From contig CAJMNV010000059.1 in the NCBI GenBank assembly GCA_905214825.1, positions 1 through 11,573 on the forward strand: 11,573 nucleotides of DNA, in the 5' to 3' direction. Positions 6,968 through 11,573 of the stretch are shown here, piece by piece. Position 1 is the first letter of the stretch, and every line of letters begins with the position of its first letter. Made by a program: the position numbers and the translations under genes. Source of the DNA: an uncultured bacterium (GTDB taxonomy: Bacteria; Bacillota; Clostridia; Lachnospirales; Anaerotignaceae). The notes under the pieces are model-generated. The model did not search any database. It was not told the origin of the DNA and was given only the letters and a program-made list of their open reading frames with translations.

Positions 6968-7981
6968 ACTTGGACTTGCATTCAAATCCAAACCATCTCT
7001 CACGCCTGCTAAATATTCATAATAGGCGGCACAACCAATCATTGCTGCATTGTCTGTGCAAAGTATGGGAGATGGAATACTGAGTATAAAACCTTCTGTT
7101 TCACAAGCAATTTGCATATGTTCTCGCAAACAAGAATTTGATGCCACACCGCCTGCCAGTGCAATTTTGGAAACTCCTTTTTCTTTTGCTGCTTTTATGG
7201 TTTTTGTCACCAATACTTCCACCACCGCTTGTTGAAAACTTGCGGCAATATCTTCTGGCACAATGGGTTGTTCCATCATTTTTTGTTTATTGACATAATT
7301 CAGTACAGCAGATTTCAAACCACTAAAACTAAAATCATAACTATCTTCTTCCAAAAATACCCTTGGAAATTTCACAGCATTTGGATTTCCTTTTTTTGCG
7401 GCAGCATCAATTTTGGGGCCTCCCGGATACCCCATGCCAATGGCTCTTGCCACTTTGTCATATGCTTCCCCTGCGGCATCGTCACGTGTTCTACCAATAA
7501 TTTCATATTTGCCATAATCAGACACATACACCAAATGCGAATGTCCACCCGATACCACCAATGTCATATAAGGTGGTGCAAAATCTTTGTTTTCAATATA
7601 ATTGGCACAAATATGTCCCTCAATATGATGTACGCCAATCAAAGGCTTATTTACAGCAAATGCTAATGCTTTTGCTTCTGCCAACCCCACAAGCAATGCC
7701 CCCACAAGCCCAGGTCCATATGTGACACCAATGGCGTCCACATCAGACAATGTCATATCTGCTTGTTGTAATGCCTGCGTAATCACACCATCAATGGCTT
7801 CCATGTGTTTTCTGGACGCAATTTCTGGCACAACACCACCATACAATGTATGCAAATCAATTTGTGATGATATAACATTGGAAAGCACTTCTCTCCCATT
7901 TCTGACAACTGCTGCCGCTGTTTCGTCACAAGAGCTTTCGATTGCCAATATCAATATATCTTTTTGTTTTGTTTGTTCCAT
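6947..7981 (-). CDS. tsaD: tRNA N6-adenosine threonylcarbamoyltransferase TsaD
   Basis: This 344-residue enzyme (Kae1/YgjD/Gcp family) transfers the threonylcarbamoyl group to A37 of ANN-decoding tRNAs, together with TsaB and TsaE. It opens with the ASKHA-fold loop ILAIESSCDETAAAVV (10-25). The metal-binding HxxxH is H119-IEG-H123. Further family marks are VSGGHSHLVY (143-152), the glycine-rich DDAAGEAYDKVAR, ALAGGVASN, and the C-terminal CTDNAAMIG with its conserved aspartate. Length is normal. ATG at 7979-7981 follows AAGGAAGG (7989-7996) with a 7-base gap; that site overlaps the end of rnz, whose stop is 3 bases upstream, so the two are coupled. tsaB, tsaE and tsaC are not in the window; in many clostridia tsaD sits with tsaB and rimI, so this placement differs. 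Confidence 0.97.
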   Translation of the reverse strand: MEQTKQKDILILAIESSCDETAAAVVRNGREVLSNVISSQIDLHTLYGGVVPEIASRKHMEAIDGVITQALQQADMTLSDVDAIGVTYGPGLVGALLVGLAEAKALAFAVNKPLIGVHHIEGHICANYIENKDFAPPYMTLVVSGGHSHLVYVSDYGKYEIIGRTRDDAAGEAYDKVARAIGMGYPGGPKIDAAAKKGNPNAVKFPRVFLEEDSYDFSFSGLKSAVLNYVNKQKMMEQPIVPEDIAASFQQAVVEVLVTKTIKAAKEKGVSKIALAGGVASNSCLREHMQIACETEGFILSIPSPILCTDNAAMIGCAAYYEYLAGVRDGLDLNASPSLKLGER

Positions 7982-7984
7982 AAA

Positions 7985-8902
7985 TTAACCTTCCTTTGGA
8001 AAATACAATGTTGTCCATTTTCGTTCTTCACCCAATATGGTATTGGGGAATATATCTATTGCATTTTGTAAATATTCTTCAGGGTCATGCAAAGCTGGGC
8101 TGAAATGTGTCAGCCATAATTCTTGTGCATTTGCTTCTTTTGCCAATGTTGCTGCTTCTGAAAACAACATATGTTTATGTTCTATGGCTTTTTGTTTTTT
8201 ATCTTCTTCGCCATACATACCCTCACAAATAAATAACTGCACATCTTTTACAAATGGTATCAAACGGTCAACCGGACGGCTGTCTGTGCAATATGCCATG
8301 GCAATGCCTGCACGTTCTTCTCCCAAAACCATATCTGCGGTATATGTTTGTCCTGCATATTCTGCAACGCCTTCTTTCTGCAGTTTGCCCCACAAAGGTT
8401 TTGGCAATCCCAATGCCTCTGCTTTTTTTGCATCAAATTTGCCTTGTCGTTTGACATCAATGCGATAAGCAAAACATTTTACCATATGTTCCACAGGGCA
8501 ATAGGAAATCAAAAAATCACCCAACTGCACTGGGGATTGTGTATCTTTGTCTAATTCCACATATTCTATGGAAAAAGGCAATTCTGGTGCAATCCGTCGC
8601 AAACCTTCCACAATATGACGCAGACCCATAGGCCCCACCAATGTCAAAGGCTCTGTTCTACCAGCATTACCAATAGTCAGCAACAACCCCGGTAACCCAG
8701 AAATATGGTCTGCATGAAAATGTGTAAAACAAATAACATCAATGGCTTTGAAACCCCAGCCCAATGTTTTCATTGTCACTTGTGTACCTTCTCCACAATC
8801 TATCAATAGCATATGCCCGTTGAGTCTTGCCAGCATGGCTGTCAAAAAACGACTTGGCATAGGCATCATACCGCCTGTACCCAGCAAGCAAATATCCAAC
8901 AT
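7985..8902 (-). CDS. rnz: Ribonuclease Z (tRNA 3' processing endonuclease)
   Basis: This 305-residue metallo-beta-lactamase-fold enzyme cuts the 3' trailer from tRNA precursors in the cytoplasm. The two-zinc site is complete: the HFHADH motif (61-66), H139 in CPVEHM, D207 in YCTDSRP, and H266 in LTHFSPAL. The insert with GKFDAKKAEALGLPKPLWGKL (154-174) corresponds to the flexible arm that grips tRNA in RNase Z, which separates it from other members of the fold. Length fits the short bacterial form. ATG at 8900-8902 has AAAGGAGA (8912-8919) 9 bases ahead. It is the first gene of the four-gene - strand cluster rnz-tsaD-pspA-ydjI and is separated from the next upstream gene by a terminator. Confidence 0.96.
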   Translation of the reverse strand: MLDICLLGTGGMMPMPSRFLTAMLARLNGHMLLIDCGEGTQVTMKTLGWGFKAIDVICFTHFHADHISGLPGLLLTIGNAGRTEPLTLVGPMGLRHIVEGLRRIAPELPFSIEYVELDKDTQSPVQLGDFLISYCPVEHMVKCFAYRIDVKRQGKFDAKKAEALGLPKPLWGKLQKEGVAEYAGQTYTADMVLGEERAGIAMAYCTDSRPVDRLIPFVKDVQLFICEGMYGEEDKKQKAIEHKHMLFSEAATLAKEANAQELWLTHFSPALHDPEEYLQNAIDIFPNTILGEERKWTTLYFPKEG

Positions 8903-8961
8903 AATATTATATCTCCTTTATCATTCTTTTGTTCCATCATTTATTAAAATTCTTATGTCCT

Positions 8962-8990
8962 ATGATACCGCAAAACATTTGAAAATACAA
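8962..8990 (-). promoter_or_regulatory. Weak candidate promoter for rnz and the genes behind it
   Basis: On the - strand TTGTAT (8985-8990) and TATCAT (8962-8967) are 17 bases apart. The -10 matches five of six consensus bases but the -35 only three. It lies between the terminator of the upstream gene and the rnz ribosome binding site, where a promoter is expected. Confidence 0.3.
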
Positions 8991-9016
8991 CTCTTTCCGT
9001 TTTTTTGCATCCATCA

Positions 9017-9071
9017 AATAAAAAGAGGTGTATGCATTGATTTTTTTCAAAGCATACGCCTCTTTGTTGTT
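9017..9071. terminator. Terminator downstream of the secreted copper-amine-oxidase-N-type gene
   Basis: A 14-pair stem with one G-T wobble joins 9022-9035 (AAAGAGGTGTATGC) to 9052-9065. A further four pairs form in the loop (TTGA 9037-9040 with TCAA 9047-9050). On the - strand the hairpin is followed by TTTTATTT, ending transcription of the gene that stops at 9077. The + strand side also has a T-rich tail. Confidence 0.85.
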
Positions 9072-9076
9072 TTTTA

Positions 9077-9955
9077 TCATTTCACCAAAAATTCACAATA
9101 TGCTACATAAGTGGTTTGTGTACCTTTTTCAAATGCAGGACTGCTGTCCAATGTGAAAAAGTCTTTTTGTTCTCCGTCACCTTGTTCATAGTGATATGGC
9201 ACAACCACACGATATTTGCCACGTGGCATAGATTTTTCCCACTGCCACAATGTTAATTTCTTTTCTCTTTTGCCATCTGTGGGGCCGCCTGTTGGAATGC
9301 CATAAGTGTCGGTATTTGGTGTGAATGGCTCATCTGGTGCAACAATCTCCCATGTTTTTCCATTCCACTTTTCCAATGCAAAACCTTCTGTTGCATAGAA
9401 CCCTTCTGTTTCATTGTTTTGCCATTCCAATAAAATGCTCATGTTTTCTCTGTCAAATTCATCTTTTTGTGTCAACTGCACATTTGGTAAATGGGTAGAT
9501 TTCAAATCCACATAATCTGTATTTCCATCTGTATGCCAAACAACCTCCAAATTCATAGCTTCCGCCAATGCACGAAAAGGCAGATAGGCTCTATCCTTGA
9601 CAATCAAAGGTTTTGCATCTAACAAAAGTTCATGCCGATCCAGCAATTTCAAATATTCGCTGTCCAATCCCATGGAAACCTTCCAAACCAACGGTTGTTG
9701 GTTGGTATCCCAAACGGTTGCCATTCTTTTTTCCACAATCGCTGTTCTGGTATCTGTATCATAAGTAATATTTGCATGCAAAACATTTGCCATATCTCTG
9801 ACAGGCAACATCATGCGGTCATTTTCATACACAACTTCTTGTTTCAATGTCACAGGTTTTTCGTCCAGTGTGATAACGACTTGTTTTTGTGCTGCATATG
9901 TGGCACTTGCACACCCCAAACAAAGCAATATCGCAAACAATGTTGTTTTACGCAA
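9077..9955 (-). CDS. Secreted protein with copper amine oxidase N-type domain and probable Ig-like domain
   Basis: This 292-residue protein has a signal peptide (MRKTTLFAILLCLGCASATYA, cut probably after residue 21) and is exported. Residues about 24-153 carry two repeats typical of the 'copper amine oxidase N-terminal-like' domain: MMLPVRDMANVLHANITYD (about 48-66) and AYLPFRALAEAMNLEVVW (about 122-139). Despite the name, this domain binds no copper and is a cell-surface module in Firmicutes. Residues about 165-280 look like a bacterial Ig-like fold (ILLEWQNNE, FALEKWNGKTWEIV, MPRGKYRVVVPY), similar to the Big_14 type; this second assignment is from memory of the pattern. The start is TTG (9953-9955), fixed by AAAGGAGG at 9963-9970 seven bases ahead, with no ATG nearby. 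Its cysteine at residue 15 lacks a proper lipobox. Its substrate or partner is unknown. Confidence 0.85.
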   Translation of the reverse strand: MRKTTLFAILLCLGCASATYAAQKQVVITLDEKPVTLKQEVVYENDRMMLPVRDMANVLHANITYDTDTRTAIVEKRMATVWDTNQQPLVWKVSMGLDSEYLKLLDRHELLLDAKPLIVKDRAYLPFRALAEAMNLEVVWHTDGNTDYVDLKSTHLPNVQLTQKDEFDRENMSILLEWQNNETEGFYATEGFALEKWNGKTWEIVAPDEPFTPNTDTYGIPTGGPTDGKREKKLTLWQWEKSMPRGKYRVVVPYHYEQGDGEQKDFFTLDSSPAFEKGTQTTYVAYCEFLVK

Positions 9956-9987
9956 TGCAATTCCTCCTTTTTTGATTGATTTGGTTC

Positions 9988-9996
9988 AGTATAACA
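9988..9996 (-). promoter_or_regulatory. Extended -10 promoter for the secreted protein gene
   Basis: On the - strand TGTTATACT is an extended -10 box (TG, one base, TATACT, five of six). No clear -35 lies 17 bases further up; the region there is A-rich. The start would be near 9981, leaving a leader of about 25 bases with the AAAGGAGG site. Confidence 0.45.
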
Positions 9997-10118
9997 TTGT
10001 TTTTTTTGTGTTTTATTATAAAATTCTTAAATTTTTCTTACTTTTCTTTCATTTTATCAAACGAAAGTGCATTTTCTTTCCATCACCAAAAAAATATTGA
10101 AAAAAAAATTGATTTTTC

Positions 10119-10147
10119 TTGCAAAACAGAAAGTTTTCTGCTAGAAT
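10119..10147 (+). promoter_or_regulatory. Promoter of rpmB, with a palindrome in the spacer
   Basis: TTGCAA (10119-10124) and TAGAAT (10142-10147) are 17 bases apart, and TGC just before the -10 makes it an extended -10 promoter. Between the boxes, CAGAAA-GT-TTTCTG (10127-10140) is a perfect inverted repeat of six bases per arm. The start would be near 10154, giving a leader of about 37 bases ahead of rpmB. Confidence 0.6.
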
Positions 10148-10190
10148 AACTTTGTTATGTCACATACAAGCAGTTAAGGAGGTGCGAGCA

Positions 10191-10394
10191 ATGGCTAGAT
10201 GTGAAATTTGTGAAAAAGGCCAAATCAGAGGTCATAGAATTAGCATTAACCGTAGTCAGGTTAGTAGACGTGCGAACAGAAAATGGAAACCCAACGTGAA
10301 AAAAATCAAAATCGTAGAAAATAACGGCAACGTAAAATCTATCTACATTTGCACAAGATGTTTGCGTGCAAATAAAGTGACTCGTGCAATCTAA
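10191..10394 (+). CDS. rpmB: 50S ribosomal protein L28, zinc-binding (four-cysteine) form
   Basis: This 67-residue basic protein is ribosomal L28 of the large subunit. It begins MARCEICEKGQIRGHRIS and contains the RRANRKWKPNVKK core (26-38). Cysteine pairs C4-x2-C7 and C54-x2-C57 make the zinc-binding C+ form, as opposed to the cysteine-free C- form used by some bacteria under zinc shortage. The ATG at 10191 has a very strong TAAGGAGGTG site (10175-10184). The frame is open upstream to about 10119, but that part has no family similarity and covers the promoter. The gene stands alone with its own promoter and a strong terminator, as is usual for rpmB. Confidence 0.97.
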   Translation: MARCEICEKGQIRGHRISINRSQVSRRANRKWKPNVKKIKIVENNGNVKSIYICTRCLRANKVTRAI

Positions 10395-10404
10395 TTTTCT
10401 ATAT

Positions 10405-10437
10405 AAAAAAGTCTTTCTTTGTAGAAAGACTTTTTTT
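10405..10437. terminator. Two-way terminator between rpmB and proA
   Basis: A perfect 14-pair stem (10405-10418 with 10423-10436) encloses a TTGT loop. The core is GTCTTTCT/AGAAAGAC, flanked by an A6 run on the left and a T7 run on the right, so it works for both rpmB (+) and the converging proA (-). Confidence 0.92.
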
Positions 10438-10442
10438 GTTGT

Positions 10443-11573
10443 TTAAATACGGATTTGCCCATCACCATATATCATATACTTTGTTGTGGTCAATGCTTCT
10501 AACCCCATAGGGCCTCTTGCGTGCAATTTTTGTGTGCTGATACCAATTTCTGCCCCCAGTCCAAATTGTCCACCATCTGTAAATCTTGTGGACGCATTGA
10601 CATATACTGCTGCCGCATCCACTTGTTGCAAAAAGCGTTCTGCATGTTCTTTGTTTTCTGTCACAATGGCTTCGGAATGGCCTGTGGAATATTTACGGAT
10701 ATGTGCGATAGCTTCATCAACATTTTTCACCACTTTTGCAGAAATGATATAATCTGCATATTCTGTTTCCCAATCTTGTGGTGTTGCCTGCACAGCACCT
10801 GCCACTTTTTCACAAACCGTTGCATCACCTCTGATTTCGACTTGTTTTTGTTGCAACGCTTCCCCAATCATAGGCAAAAAGCTATCTTGCAAGCTTTCAT
10901 GTATCAAAAGGCTTTCACAAGCATTACAAACCCCCGGACGCTGTGTTTTGGCATTCAGTACAATGGGAATTGCTTTTTCCAAATCTGCACTTTCGTCTAC
11001 ATAAATATGACAATTTCCCACACCTGTCTGTATCACAGGTACAGTACTATTTTGTACAACCGTTTGTATCAATCCTGCACCGCCTCTTGGAATGAGTAAA
11101 TCCAAATAGTCTTGCAAACGCATCATTTCGTTTGCACTTTCTCTGGAAGTATCTTGCACAATCTGCACTACCGCTTTTGGCAAATCCATTTCTGCCAATA
11201 CATTTTGGAATATCGCAACAATGGCTTTATTTGTGGCAATGGCTTCTTTACCACCTCTCAAAAGTACCGCACTTCCTGCTTTAAAACACAAACCAAATGC
11301 ATCTGCGGTAACATTGGGTCTTGCTTCAAATATAATCCCAATAACACCCATAGGCACAGACATTTGTTTGATCACAAGCCCATTTTCTAATGTATTGATA
11401 GAATGCAATTTGCCAACAGGGTCTACCAATGTTGCCACTTCCCGCAAACCATTTGCCATTTCTTCTAAACGTTTTTCATTCAATGTCAATCTATCAATAA
11501 ACGCCCCTTTGATACCTGCTGCCACTGCTGCTGCAACATCTTTTTCATTTTCTGCCAATATGGTTTGTTTATC
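10443..11573 (-). CDS. proA: Gamma-glutamyl phosphate reductase, 5' end outside window
   Basis: This is the C-terminal 376 residues of ProA, the NADPH-dependent enzyme that reduces gamma-glutamyl phosphate to glutamate semialdehyde in proline synthesis (cytoplasm; aldehyde dehydrogenase superfamily). The catalytic cysteine lies in KTQRPGVCNACE (about residue 216 of the visible part). Other marks are VIGIIFEARPNVTADAFGL, LIPRGGAGLI, TGVGNCHIYVD and FGLGAEIGISTQKLHARGPMGLEALTT near the end. The frame stays open to the right edge (reading DKQTILAENEKDV), so the TTG at 11556-11558 is an internal codon and not the start. Compared with a usual length of about 415, roughly 40 residues are missing beyond the edge. 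proB, its usual partner, would be expected upstream, outside this window. Confidence 0.96.
   Translation of the reverse strand, partial: DKQTILAENEKDVAAAVAAGIKGAFIDRLTLNEKRLEEMANGLREVATLVDPVGKLHSINTLENGLVIKQMSVPMGVIGIIFEARPNVTADAFGLCFKAGSAVLLRGGKEAIATNKAIVAIFQNVLAEMDLPKAVVQIVQDTSRESANEMMRLQDYLDLLIPRGGAGLIQTVVQNSTVPVIQTGVGNCHIYVDESADLEKAIPIVLNAKTQRPGVCNACESLLIHESLQDSFLPMIGEALQQKQVEIRGDATVCEKVAGAVQATPQDWETEYADYIISAKVVKNVDEAIAHIRKYSTGHSEAIVTENKEHAERFLQQVDAAAVYVNASTRFTDGGQFGLGAEIGISTQKLHARGPMGLEALTTTKYMIYGDGQIRI

Noticed and set aside
6095..7012. A 305-codon open frame on the + strand with membrane-like Phe/Ser/Ala-rich sequence.
   Set aside because: It is opposite pspA and the ends of its neighbours. 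The hydrophobic look comes from reading the Lys/Glu/Ala-rich coiled coil backwards.
10119..10190. In-frame upstream extension of rpmB (24 extra codons).
   Set aside because: It covers the promoter and the strong ribosome binding site, and L28 proteins begin MARxC or similar at 10191.
9956..10190. The longest gene-free stretch, inspected for a small RNA, riboswitch or L28 leader structure.
   Set aside because: Apart from the two promoters and ribosome binding sites it is simple A/T-rich sequence with no conserved riboswitch core or long hairpin.
11556..11558. TTG as the start codon of proA.
   Set aside because: The frame continues open to the window edge with ProA-like sequence, and a start here would lose about 40 residues of the family's usual length.

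Overview
This window looks like a chromosomal housekeeping segment of a low-GC Gram-positive anaerobe, most likely a member of the Clostridia. The evidence is the A+T-rich sequence, strong AGGAGG-type ribosome binding sites, several non-ATG starts, and strings of clostridial-type genes. These include an EFR1-type flavodoxin/ferredoxin, a four-cysteine ribosomal protein L28, and a PspA/YdjI pair. The species cannot be fixed from the sequence alone. I see no tRNA, rRNA, CRISPR array, insertion sequence, phage gene or attachment site. No stretch over 300 bases lacks a gene; the longest gap is 9956-10190.

Layout. (1) Bases 1-629, + strand: the tail of an unrecognised gene, then a YbaK-type aminoacyl-tRNA deacylase, closed by a strong two-way terminator. 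(2) Bases 727-1985, - strand: an EFR1-type flavodoxin/ferredoxin protein, then a small orphan protein downstream of it. (3) Bases 2111-5145, + strand: a tight operon of a small four-helix membrane protein, pyrimidine-nucleoside phosphorylase (pdp/deoA) and phosphopentomutase (deoB), also ended by a two-way terminator. The two enzymes act in sequence: the phosphorylase releases (deoxy)ribose-1-phosphate from pyrimidine nucleosides, and the mutase makes the 5-phosphate. (4) Bases 5204-8902, - strand: four closely packed genes, rnz (tRNA 3' processing), tsaD (tRNA t6A modification), pspA (membrane-stress coat protein) and a YdjI-like SPFH protein with two tandem zinc ribbons. (5) Bases 9077-9955, - strand: a secreted protein with a copper-amine-oxidase-N-type domain and a probable Ig-like domain, with its own promoter and terminator. 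(6) Bases 10191-10394, + strand: rpmB with its own promoter. (7) Bases 10443-11573, - strand: proA, cut off at its 5' end by the window edge.

I do not see a clearly undescribed system. The points most worth a second look are the PspA plus SPFH/zinc-ribbon pair reduced to two genes and placed behind tRNA-maturation genes, the DNA-level duplication of the zinc ribbon, the unexplained membrane protein heading the nucleoside-salvage operon, and the two orphan proteins. Promoters, terminators and start-site choices were read by eye, and no database search was possible.
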